From Chaetomium olivaceum (lineage: Eukaryota; Ascomycota; Sordariomycetes; Sordariales; Chaetomiaceae), in contig JAYWVB010000048.1 in the NCBI GenBank assembly GCA_039881045.1, forward strand, positions 62,001 to 126,000: DNA of 64,000 bases. The letters run 5' to 3'. Positions 36,023 to 45,936 of this stretch are shown piece by piece; positions within the stretch are counted from its first letter, which is position 1; every line of letters starts with the position of its first letter. The notes beneath the pieces were generated by a model that searched no databases, was not told the DNA's origin, and was given only the letters and a program-made list of their open reading frames with translations. Both the position numbers and the translations under genes were made by a program.

Positions 36023-36281
36023 GGTGGATTTTGGGATGTAAGAGGTTGGATGAAGAAGTTTGGCACGAGCGGCTTGAGCGCTGCTGGGGTGATTTGGAAA
36101 TGAGAGCTTATCGATAAGAGGCTATCTCAATGAAGAGTTCAAGATCACCCAAGTTCAAGTCTTGAACACACACCCAGAAGAAAAATAAAATAAAGTCAAG
36201 AAGCTTACCGACTAGCCTTCCTTACGAATAGGCAAGGAAAGGTAGTCAGCTATGAAAACTCTTAATCGAGTTTTGCGTCGT

Positions 36282-36357
36282 GAGATTCGAACCCGCACCC
36301 TTTTAGGTACTCAAGCGCAACACTGGAACACGAGCCGCACTCCTCCCGGTCGACCAA
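36282..36357 (-). pseudogene. tRNA-derived remnant
   Basis: On the minus strand the T-arm-like GGGTTCGAATC is preceded by a variable-loop-like AAAAGG and by segments resembling an anticodon arm and a D arm (GGCTCGTGTTCCAGTG). The acceptor and anticodon stems do not pair properly, so this is a decayed tRNA or tRNA-derived repeat rather than a working tRNA. Confidence 0.35.
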
Positions 36358-37405
36358 CCGATGGTCGGGAGCCTGGGGGGGAGTTGAAGTAGAGGGCGTA
36401 AAACTACTATATCAAGGGCTAATAGTAGGTATATCGAGACGAGAAGGGGGGGTTCGGATGAGAGGTTTAGGTTCTAGGGATTAATAAAACTCGGATACCG
36501 TCCTACTGCCGCCAGAACCGTAACTACATATATACATGCCGATCTATAGATATAGTTTGTGGCATATACCTCTATACGAAGTATAGCAAGGCGGCTATGA
36601 CTTTACGCGTCAATACGCTTAAAGGAGTTGGCGTGCATTCAAATATAGTCTATGTGCGCGCGCCAGCGTTTCTGGGAATAGCTTCGTCCAAGTCAACTTC
36701 AGGGGTTGCCGGTAGGCTCCGCTTCACCACGCAGTCCGGCCGCCATGTCTAAGGGATATCGAGGTTACCCTAGGGCTCAGCCCATTATGTACAATCATGC
36801 CCCTCCTCCCCCTGCGGTCTAGGGTTTCTATGTTTGGCTTTAAACTCACCAGCTCCTCCGTTTCTTCCAAGTTGTTGTATGAGGGTACGTGGGTTTATTG
36901 TACCAGCAGCTCATGAGTAACTTGACGATGCGGCACCAAGCAGACTTCCTGCTATATATGAGTTCAACCAATGTGAGGCTGTACAAAGCACTTCGCATAT
37001 CGTGCATGCTACAGGTCCGCGGGTGGCTCGCTAAGGCTCGCCGGCGAATGTGAAATGCAGATGCCCAAAATGTTAGATGTGCTTGGCTTCATCCGAGGGC
37101 GCTTCGACAAACCTGGTACAAGTACACTGCCACCGCCAGCCTTCCGATATCTGTGGTGATTGGAAGCTCGTGTAGTACAGAGGGGCGTTGCTAAAACATT
37201 CTAATGCGTTGATGCCTTGCCAAGCACCGTCTGCCAAAAGAAAAAAGCGCGAATTCGAAAAGAAAACAAGTCTGTGTAAAAAAAGAGTAGAAAAATAACA
37301 AAAAAGAAAGAGACGAAGGAAAAGGATAAGAAGAATGGAGTTGCTCCAGACTTCCGGATAACTTTTGTTTCGTTTCTCAGCTCGCGTTTCTACACTTGGA
37401 GTCCG

Positions 37406-37503
37406 GCTTTGGTTGCCCATGCGATGCTTACCACGCATAGGCGTCTGCGGGCTTTGGTTGCCCATGCGATGCTTACCACGCATAGGCGTCTGCGGGCTTT
37501 GGG
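37406..37503 (+). repeat. 45-bp tandem duplication
   Basis: A 45-bp unit starting GCTTTGGTTGCCCATG is present twice without visible change (37406-37450 and 37451-37495), followed by the first few bases of a third copy. Perfect identity suggests a recent event. Confidence 0.85.
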
Positions 37504-37768
37504 TTTCAATGACGGGGGCCTTGTGAGACAGTACGCGCCCAACACCTCATTCTAGGCTGAATTATGCAGGTGGGGGGCATTGCGCAGTGAAAGGCGCTTA
37601 GCAGTCGTAGGCGCTGCTTGCCCATGATTATCACCTACATCGACCGTTCTGGGTCGGGGAGCCACCATCTCGGAAGGGCAACTGAACGAGACCATCCACA
37701 TAGCTACGAGCCCATCCTTCTAGCGAGGAGCCCATTCTCTTAGCGACGAGCCTACCCCTTCTGGTAAA

Positions 37769-40700
37769 ATGGCAATCAAATCCTTAGAGAGCAAAGACTT
37801 GTATACTGTGGGATGGATCGCAGCTTTGCCCGTCGAGCATGCGGCCGCAGTTGCCATGCTCGCGAAATACACGACAAACCACCCGATTTCACGAAATGGC
37901 CCGGGGATACTAACTCCTATGCTTGGGGCTGTATCGGTGTGCACAACATTGTTATTGCGGTGCTACCCGCGGGGATGCCTGGGCAATCGACGGCGACTGC
38001 GGCGGCAACCCACATGATCACGTCGTTTCCCCAGATTCGAATCGGCCTGATGGTCGGTATTGGCGGGGGTATCCCTCGACCCGACGACGACATCGACATT
38101 CGGCTCGGCGATGTCATCGTTAGCAAACCTTCGGGCACCAGTGGCGGCGTAGCCCAGTACGACACCGGCAAAGCTACCAAGGGTGGCATATTCGAACGCC
38201 GCGGCGTCCTCAACGCCCCTCCAATAGTACTCCTCAGTGCGGTCGCTCATCTCCAGAGTAAACACGAGCAACAAGACCCTCGGACTCCGGAGATCCTACA
38301 AGACATGCTTGCCAGAAACCACGCAATGGCAAATCCAAAGCAAAATCGCCCCAGCTACGCATATCAGGGAAAAGAACATGACCGGCTATTTGAGCCGACC
38401 TATGACCACCAAGGCGGTAAAAGCTGTAAAGCATGCGACAGGGAGAAAGAGATCAAACGAGACGAACGCCAGCACCCCGACCCAGTGATACACTACGGCC
38501 TCATCGCTTCGGGAAACACCGTGGTCAAGGATACTACCACACGAGACGAAATCCTGCAGAAACTTGGCCCTGAATGTCTGTGCATCGAAACGGAAGCCGC
38601 CGGCGATGACAACTTCCCCTGTCTTGTAGTACGGGGGGTCAGCGACTACGCTGATTCGCACAAGAACGACCGATGGCAGAGGTATGCGGCCGCTGTAGCC
38701 GCTGCTTATGCAAAGGAGCTCCTGGGCGTGTTGGATGGGCCCGATTTGAAGGCGACAGCGACGGTGCTTGAGATCTTGCCAGAAAGTATGGGCCAGTCTA
38801 GAACCAGGTACATAGAGGTTGGCTAATGGATCCTAATTCAGAGTACACTAGCACAGACCCATTCTCTGGCCAAGGAAATACACGAAAAGGTTGGCGTACA
38901 GGAATCCCTTACTAAAAGTTTAGTCACAGTTCAACTTCGAGCAAGTCGACACTCGAAACGACAGCGTCTGCTAGGAAGCCTCAAGTTCACTGCCATGAAC
39001 GAACGTCAAAATCGCTTGTCGGAAACCCATGCCCAATCATTTCGCTGGATCTTTGATATCAACACGCGCACCACGAGCTTACCCCAAGACGAGATTGGCT
39101 CTGGAGAACATGCCGTGGTCTCCACTGGGCCTGACAGGGTGTGGCCCAGCTTCCCCCAGTGGCTATCTGCAGAGCCTAGGTCCGGCGGACCATTGTATTG
39201 GGTCAGCGGAAAGCCCGGTTCGGGCAAGAGTACCCTGATGAAGTTCATCGTCTCTTCTCCAGAAGTGGCTTCGATACTCAAGGCCCCAGGTTCCCCTTAC
39301 TTGTTGTGCAGCCATTATTTCTGGAGGGCCGGGAGCGAGATGCAGTGCAGTATGAAAGGCTTGCTGTGTTCGCTTCTTCATCAAATCCTGTCTGCGGAGG
39401 GCTGCCTCTCCTCTCTCGACGCTCTATCTGAGTCCCTCACGGCTCCAGAATCACCCACAGACTGGTCAGTCAACGACCTGCGGAATACTCTCATCAAAAT
39501 TCTTTTGGACATCCCAGCAAACACCTACATTTTCTTAGATGGCCTCGACGAAGTTTCTTCCGAAGACGGGACCGCCGGCCTATTGCAGCTCCTTTCTGAT
39601 ATCAACGCATTGTCGAGCACAAAAATATGCATTTCAAGTCGCCCGGAGCCTCAACTTCGACGATTACTTGATCATCACCCGACGGTGAAACTCCACGACC
39701 TAACAAGGCGCGATATTCACGAATACGTCAAGTCATCTCTGACCCAGAAGCTTCCAGGGGATGAAATATCTCAGAAAGCTTGGAATGACCTCCTTTGGGG
39801 TCTTGTCAATAAATCAGATGGTGTCTTCTTATGGGTTCGATTGGCGCTGAGGAGTGTGCAGATGGGGATTGACAACGGAGATTCACCCAAGTTGATTCAT
39901 GCCCGAGCCCAAGCACTTCCATCCGATTTGAGCGACTTATACAACGACATGTGGAGGAGATTGAATGACGACACAATCATTTACCGCCAGTCGGCTTCGC
40001 TCTATTTCAACTTGGTCATTCTTTTCCAGTCCCTCCAGTTTTACGCTACGGACGAAAGATCAATTTCTATCTTGGAGCTCACCCTCGCTTACCACAACCA
40101 TCGATGGGACGAAAAGATACCCCCCGAAGATCTAGTCAAAAAATGTCGGCAGACCATACAGCAGGTTGAAGCGCAATGCGCTGGCATTCTTGAGGTCATA
40201 CCATTCAAACCGTCGAAATGGCAGGTGGTAACCCTTCTTCCGGAGCATGAGCCTTTGCTCGATTTTCTCCATACCGAGGTTCATTTCATGCACCGAACTG
40301 CTCGAGACTTTCTCGACACCGAGGCAGGATCAGATATCCTTCGCCATGACGTTCAACTGGCAGACCAGAGGTTTTTACGACTTTGTCACGCCGGTCTTTA
40401 CAACGACAGGATCCGCCCATCCGGCGGCGCCCGACGGACCATAGGCGAAGTTGCGGGGATCATCAGGAAAGTGCAGACTCAATCTGCGGATGTGCATTCT
40501 GCCAGCTCTTGCGATACTTAAGAGTTGGCACCAAAGATGTTACATGGCTAGGCCGGGGAGCCACAAACTCCCATACATCACCGTTCTTGCGGCTTACGGT
40601 TTCAAAGATGCTGCTGTGGAGGAGCTCAAAGCCGTCGGCCAGAGTAAAGCTACTCTCAGCCAAGCACTATTTGGGGCCTGTTGCCCTCAGATGTTCACCA

Positions 40701-41591
40701 TCTCACTTGCTACCTGCGAATTGATTCGAAAGCTGGTAGCTTTGGGGGCACCAACTGGAGTTCTGGATTTCGACCCGCGCAGCCACTTCTTTTCTACCGA
40801 ACCAGACTTTCGCATTTCACCAGCTCCAATGTCACCCTTGAGCGTCTTTTGCTGGTCACTTCTCTCCATCCCTCACCCGGGCCTTTTGGGCACTGTGGAC
40901 ATAGTTGATATTCGTCAAACACTACAGGCACTGAAGGATTTCAAATTTGACGCAGAAGCGCGGACAATTCTCGTCTTAACCATTTGCGATGGCAGACTGC
41001 GTTGTATGAATTGGGAGCAACGTGGTTATCCGGACGGCCTAACTCATTTTGAGCGTCAACATGCTCTATTTAGTATCATTGGCGGAGAAGCGCTGCGAGG
41101 ATTGGGAATCATCGAAAGAATTCCCAGGTTACATCCATCAAGATACAAGCAGCTCTGGGTGCTCTATACCGTCGATGGACCAGGGGCTGCCTCCACGGCG
41201 GGAGCCAGAATTGAATGATGATTGCCGGCTAATCTTATATCGATATTGCCCAGACATGTGGTTCACAGGGAATTTCACCTTTTATCGGGCCCCAGTGTCC
41301 GGTGCCGCCGACGAACGCATCATGGAAATGGTCAAAGAGATGGCTTCTAGCTTACCCGGGTCAAGATCGTTGTCGGACCACGAGGTGGGATGGGATGAGA
41401 AAATATATGAGGAACTCAAGGGAGTACGGTACAAGGACGAAGAGGTCATAGATCTGACGCAATTCGATTCTGGAAGTGCCTGGGCCCAGTTTCAAGAATG
41501 GGGGAGTGACTGGATGGCCAATGCTGGCTATTGTTGTTGGCCGGATAAACATGAAAGTCTCTGGAGGGTTTCTGCAGAACTTGGGCCATAG
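37769..41591 (+). CDS. NLR-type protein: nucleoside phosphorylase (PNP_UDP) plus NACHT, with frame breaks
   Basis: The N-terminal PNP_UDP_1 domain starts YTVGWIAALPVEHAAAVAML and has GLMVGIGGGIPRPDDDI, IASGNTVVKD and CLVVRGVSDYADSHKND. A linker (LAKEIHEKVGVQESLTKSL) leads to a NACHT NTPase: P-loop WVSGKPGSGKSTLMKF, Walker B YIFLDGLDEVS, sensor ICISSRPEPQL. The region after it, with VHFMHRTARDFL, is typical of fungal NACHT proteins. The C-terminal 350 residues are unrecognised and show no clear WD, ANK or TPR repeats. Such proteins are fungal NOD-like receptors. One-base breaks occur near 37861, 40510 and at GGGG 41183-41186. An in-frame TAA at 38824 sits in a possible 78-nt intron (38764-38841). 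Whether the gene is intact is uncertain. Confidence 0.8.
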
Positions 41592-42015
41592 TGTTGTGTG
41601 GAGCAGTGAGTGTCAGTAACACGGGGCATTGAATTTGGTGGAATTTGTTCGGTTGCTGTTCCTGCTGGGAGATCGCAAGATTACTATAGTGGCATGTTGT
41701 GGGTTGTTGGAGTAACTTTCTGTTTATGCACCTTGCCTGCGGTTTCAGGGCATGGCGTGCATGAGTGCTACATCGGCTATCTGCCTCGAGGCCTACAGCA
41801 CAAGGTGGGGTCGGTGATGGTTGGTTTGGCCGCAGCGACTCCAGCCTGGCCCAGCGCGTCCGCATCCAGTTACATGTTTGCGCGGCCGTTTGTGTTGGTG
41901 GTTTCTCCTGTATTTTAACAGACATGAGCCCCCGTTCTTGACTATCTAGGGATTCCTGTCATCCATCTACTCTGTACCAAACATCACAATCATTCTTCAC
42001 ATCAGAGCAGCCAAG
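41592..42015. other. Gap between NLR and ISG12-like genes
   Basis: About 420 bases in the same orientation as both neighbours. An open frame at 41610-41918 begins without ATG and is not supported. Confidence 0.5.
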
Positions 42016-42588
42016 ATGGCTCCTCTTGAGAGCTTCGTCACAAACCGGATCCCGGTGGTGGCCATGATCACTTCCGGGTCCCGGGGCGATGAGTTTAGTC
42101 AGTGGTTCAGCAAATTCGGTGCATGGTTTGCCCAACAATGGGAGCAGTTTCTGGCATGGGCTTCCCAGCCTCGTACGTGCTGTCCTCGACCGACAACTCG
42201 AAGTGGTTCTACTACTGGGCGGCTAACGAGATTCTGCATAGATGTGATCGCAGCCGTCTTAGCATGGCTCATTGCATTCTGGATTGTTTGTATCATCATC
42301 CTGGGCTGGGATTTGGGCCGGTTGGTGTTATCGCCGGTATGCCACCTTGGGCAACTCGGATGCAAGTCCATTTCGTTTGCTGACCTAGGGTACTCCCCTA
42401 CCAGGCTCGCTTGCTGCGTGGTGGCAGTCCTACGTATATGGCGGTTTCACGCCTGCGGGAGGCTTTTTGCTACACTGACCAGCATTGCAATGCTGGGGTT
42501 ATTGGTACCTGTTGTGGTGGTTGTTGCCGCGGTTATAGCTACAGCAGTAACCGTCGCAGTATGGTTCTGCGGTGTTGGACGAGGATGA
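42016..42588 (+). CDS. Small ISG12/IFI6-like membrane protein, two one-base breaks
   Basis: Three exons (42016-42172, 42242-42336 and 42405-42588), with GCTAAC branch site in intron 1. After adding one base near 42306 and one T to the run 42464-42468 the exons sum to 145 residues. The core then reads GFGPVGVIAGSLAAWWQS and TPAGGFFATLTSIAMLG, the Gly/Ala-rich double segment typical of the interferon-induced 6-16 (IFI6/IFI27/ISG12) family. A hydrophobic helix rich in Val/Ala closes the protein. The N-terminal 50 residues are soluble (FSQWFSKFGAWFAQQWEQF, amphipathic). In animals the family acts at mitochondria or ER in cell death and antiviral states; its fungal role is not known. It lies 424 bases after the NLR, same strand. 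Confidence 0.6.
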   Translation: MAPLESFVTNRIPVVAMITSGSRGDEFSQWFSKFGAWFAQQWEQFLAWASQPRTCCPRPTTRSGSTTGRLTRFCIDVIAAVLAWLIAFWIVCIIILGWDLGRLVLSPVCHLGQLGCKSISFADLGYSPTRLACCVVAVLRIWRFHACGRLFATLTSIAMLGLLVPVVVVVAAVIATAVTVAVWFCGVGRG

Positions 42589-42877
42589 GACATTGACAGG
42601 TGGTTCGTACTGGAATTGACGGCCTGATCGGCCGCCCAAAGTGATGTGAAGTAAAGTGATGGGGCCACCTTCAATGTACCGAATTTGCCACCGTCTAGGT
42701 GACTAAGCAACGCTTTCGCCCTTTTAGCACACTAATTTGGTGGTACAAAGGGAAAACCATCCCATTCTTCCCATCACCACGGATTCAATGTACCACGCTA
42801 AGGACCTCGCTTACATGCCTGCATTAGGCTTGGTCGCCAAGATTTGGTGGCGAAAAACAGCGTTAACCACGGATTGC

Positions 42878-42899
42878 TAACTCAGGAATTCCTGAGTTA
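42878..42899. repeat. 22-bp perfect palindrome near the element centre
   Basis: The 22 bases centred on GGAATTCC (arms TAACTCAGGAA) read identically on both strands. The centre is within about 30 bases of the midpoint of the flanking inverted-repeat element. Confidence 0.85.
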
Positions 42900-42938
42900 T
42901 GGAACCTGGAGTTTACGCCCTCATTGTAATGACTAGCC

Positions 42939-42965
42939 AACCCTAACCCCAACCCCAACCCCAAT
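42939..42965 (+). repeat. Telomere-like tract CCCTAA/CCCCAA
   Basis: One CCCTAA followed by repeats of CCCCAA. The fungal telomere unit is CCCTAA, so this looks like a short degenerate interstitial telomere-like tract. Confidence 0.5.
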
Positions 42966-43649
42966 CAACTTATCGACCAAATTCTCTCGAGTCGGCCCAC
43001 AGATACTTTGAGGTTTAGATTACCACGTGTGCTGGAATTTGTGGGATGGAAGGTATCTTTTATTCGATAACTATACATCACTTTGGGCCGCCGATCAGGC
43101 CGTGAATGTATATTCAAACCGGAGTTTCAGGAATGAAACTTGCAGTTCTAAAGGATCTATGATTTCGCCCTCACTACCTACCTATGTACCTACTCCGTAA
43201 CGTTTCTACAATACCATGTATGTACAAATTGTCCATACACATACATGCCTGCTGCAGCCCGGTAAACCGCCGAGTCCGGACGGGTGCATAACGCGGGAAT
43301 GCCGCTAAGCCGATCATGCCACAAACTCATTGGTCTTTACGTATGAAAGACTCGAAGATTGTTAAGTACTGCTTGTACCTAGGGAATGGATCATCTTCGA
43401 GGTGCCAAAGCCTGAGTGGATGAACGATGGAGGACGGACGGATGGGGTGGGCTTGGCGTTCCATACCAGCCTCAATGTATTCATGTAAGATAAGGAAGGT
43501 ACCTTACGTGTATGGAAGCTTCCCCGCGGCCCCACGCCCAAGGGAGTCACCACCATAAGCGTATCGCTCGGAGCTTCTTTATTTATTACGCTCATGAGGA
43601 ATCTGAGCAACAACTTTCCGAGAATTGTTAACTACCTTACACGTTTGCA

Positions 43650-45705
43650 ATGTCGGCCCCTCTCAAGGCAGCGATTCTCGTCGTATCAACGACAGCGGCC
43701 AAGGACCCCTCCACCGATGCCGCCGACGCCGCACTCCGGGATGTCTTTGAACAGGATGGCGGGGACCGGTGGGAGGTCGTCGAGACCAAAATTGTAAGCG
43801 ACGTGGCCACCCAGATCCAACGGCAGATCACGCTCTGGACCGACTCCGCGGAGCCGGTCAACCTGGTTATTACAACGGGCGGGACAGGCTTTGCCGTGGC
43901 CGACCACACCCCCGAAGCCGTTTCGGTGCTCCTCCACAAACAAGCACCAGGGCTCGTCCACGGCATGCTTGCATCGTCGCTCGCAGTCACCCCTTTCGCC
44001 ATGATGTCACGTCCTGTTGCCGGTGTCAGGAACCAGACCGTCATCATCACCCTCCCCGGGTCTCCCAAGGGAGCAAGAGAGAACCTCCAGGCCGTGATCA
44101 AGACCCTCCCCCACGCCTGCCTCCAAGCCGCCGGCGTCGACTCGCGGGCCCTCCACTCAGGCGGCGTCAAGAAGCTCGAGAAAGAAGCCGGTATTAGCGG
44201 CAGTTCCACCACCACCACCCACCACCATCACAACCACAGCCATCACCACCACCACGGTCACTCCCACAACCACAACCATGGCCATAACCTCGTCCGCCAC
44301 ACCCCAGAATCAGACTCCCAACCCCAATCCAACGACCCCACCCTCGGCCCTTCCCGCCGGCACCGCTCTTCCCCTTACCTCATGGCCCCCGTCGCCGACG
44401 CCCTTGCCTTAATCGCCACCCACACCCCTTCGCCCACAACAACCACCGCCCGAGTTACCCCCGCCCTCACAGGCGCGGTCCTCGCGGCGGATGTGTACGC
44501 TGCGGAACCGGTGCCGGCTTTTCGGGCGAGTATCGTGGACGGGTATGCTGTCGTTGTGGTTGGGGAAGGGGGGTTGGAGGGGGTGTTTCCCGTTGTGGGA
44601 GTGTCGCATGCTTCTGCTGTTGCGGACGAGGGTGAGGGGGAGGGTGGCGGCGGTGGTGGCGGTGGTAGGATGTTGAAGGCCGGGGAGGTGGCGCGCATCA
44701 CGACGGGGGCGCCGTTGCCGCCGGGCGCGACGGCGGTTGTCATGGTGGAGGATACCGTGCTGGTGTCTGCTACAAAGGATGGGGAGGAGAAGGAGGTGCG
44801 GCTTTTGGCGAAGGGAATGAGGGAGGGGCAGAATATTCGAGAGGTGGGCAGTGATGTGGAGGAGGGGGCTAAGATTATGGGGAAGGGGGATGAGGTTTCT
44901 GCTGTTGGGGGCGAGGTGGGGTTGTTGGCGTCCGTTGGGGTGAGGGAGGTAGAGGTGTACAAGAGGCCGGTGGTCGGGGTGCTATCGACGGGGGATGAGA
45001 TCGTGGAGCATGATCAGGAGGAGCGCTGCGGTTGGGAGAGGTGAGGGATACGAACCGGCCGGGGCTGATCGCGGCGGCGAGAGAGTGGGGGTATGAGGTT
45101 GTTGACCTGGGGATTGCGAGCGACCAGCCGGGGTCGTTGGAGGAGGTGTTGCGGGATGGGCTGCGTAAGGTGGACCTGGTCATCACCACCGGCGGGTTTC
45201 TATGGGCGAGCTTGACCTGCTTAAACCCACCATCGAGCGGTCGCTGGGCGGGACGATCCATTTCGGGCGGGTTGCGATGAAGCCCGGTAAGCCGACGACG
45301 TTTGCTACCGTGCCCGTGAAGAACAATGACGGCGAGAGGGTGTCCAAGGTCATCTTCTCGCTCCCCGGCAACCCGGCGTCGGCGCTAGTGACCTTCCATC
45401 TGTTTGTGCTCCCGTCTCTGCGCCAGATGTCAGGGATAGAGCCGGCGGGACTGCCGCGAGTACCTGTCATCTTGTCTCATGATTTCTCGTTGGACAAATC
45501 CCGCCCCGAGTATCACCGCGCGATTGTCTCAGTCGGCAACGACGGCGTGTTGTCCGCCACGAGCACGGGAGGCCAAAGGAGTTCAAGAGTTGGCAGCCTG
45601 AAGGGAGCGAACGCATTGCTCTGCATGCCCAGTGGGCCAGAGCCCCTGCGCAAGGGCGCTAAGGTGGAAGCACTGCTGATGGGGAGCCTACGAAGCAACG
45701 TGTAA
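43650..45705 (+). CDS. nit-9: Molybdenum cofactor synthesis fusion protein MogA-MoeA (nit-9/cnxE/gephyrin type), two frameshifts
   Basis: Intron-less. Residues 1-180 form the MogA-like domain (VNLVITTGGTGFAVADHTPEA; TLPGSPKGARENLQ). A linker around residues 190-211 has 15 His in 22 residues. From about 245 comes the MoeA-like domain (PAFRASIVDGYAV; GAPLPPGATAVVMVEDT; VGVLSTGDEIVEH; FSLPGNPASALVTFHLF). The protein adenylylates molybdopterin and inserts molybdate, making Moco for nitrate reductase and other molybdoenzymes. MogA before MoeA is the gephyrin/fungal order. One G is missing near 45018-45022 and one at GGG 45194-45196. Adding them restores LRLGEVRDTNRPG and TTGGVSMGELDLLKP and gives 685 residues. 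Confidence 0.93.
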
Positions 45706-45936
45706 CCAAACCATGAAGTTCAAACAACATAACTAAACAATATATGACCTGACGAACCTCTTCTGTACAATACTCTTCTACACTGAGATGATGCCGGCCA
45801 TGCCCGTTGACCGCCCCTGCCCCTCTTCCAAAACGCCGAGATAATGAAGCTACACAGACACGCTTGCCGCTGCAGTCTGAATCCAACTTGAGAGACTTGT
45901 AGATGTGTGGGAGAGTCTGAGATCGGGAGAATATTC

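Larger units (their letters stand above)
36023..37768. other. AT-rich, possibly repeat-derived region upstream of the NLR gene
   Basis: About 1.75 kb without a gene. The part at 36400-36620 is unusually rich in TA dinucleotides, as expected of old repeats decayed by repeat-induced point mutation, though I could not compute an index. It also holds a tRNA-like remnant and a 45-bp tandem duplication (listed separately). A 136-codon minus-strand open frame at 37073-37483 is created partly by the duplication and is not supported. Confidence 0.45.
42619..43103. mobile_element. Non-coding 485-bp element with 29-bp terminal inverted repeats (MITE-like)
   Basis: The ends at 42619-42647 and 43075-43103 are inverted copies of each other with one mismatch in 29 bases (ACGGCCTGATCGGC at the outer edge, ACATCACTTTGGG inside). 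No open frame with coding character lies between. A 22-bp perfect palindrome sits near the centre and a telomere-like tract follows. A target-site duplication is not clear. Size, inverted ends and lack of coding fit a miniature inverted-repeat transposable element. Confidence 0.6.
42589..43649. other. Intergenic upstream of nit-9, containing an inverted-repeat element
   Basis: No coding gene. The left half is the MITE-like element listed separately. A GATA core (AAGATAAGG near 43487) lies about 160 bases before nit-9 and could be a nitrogen-type GATA site. Confidence 0.5.

Noticed and set aside
37073..37483. 136-codon minus-strand open frame
   Set aside because: Its N-terminal part is just the translated 45-bp tandem duplication; the rest is low complexity.
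41610..41918. 102-codon open frame after the NLR
   Set aside because: Lacks an ATG start and coding character; sits between two real genes.
42589..43649. A true chromosome end at the telomere-like tract
   Set aside because: The tract is under 30 bases, degenerate and flanked on both sides by ordinary genes.
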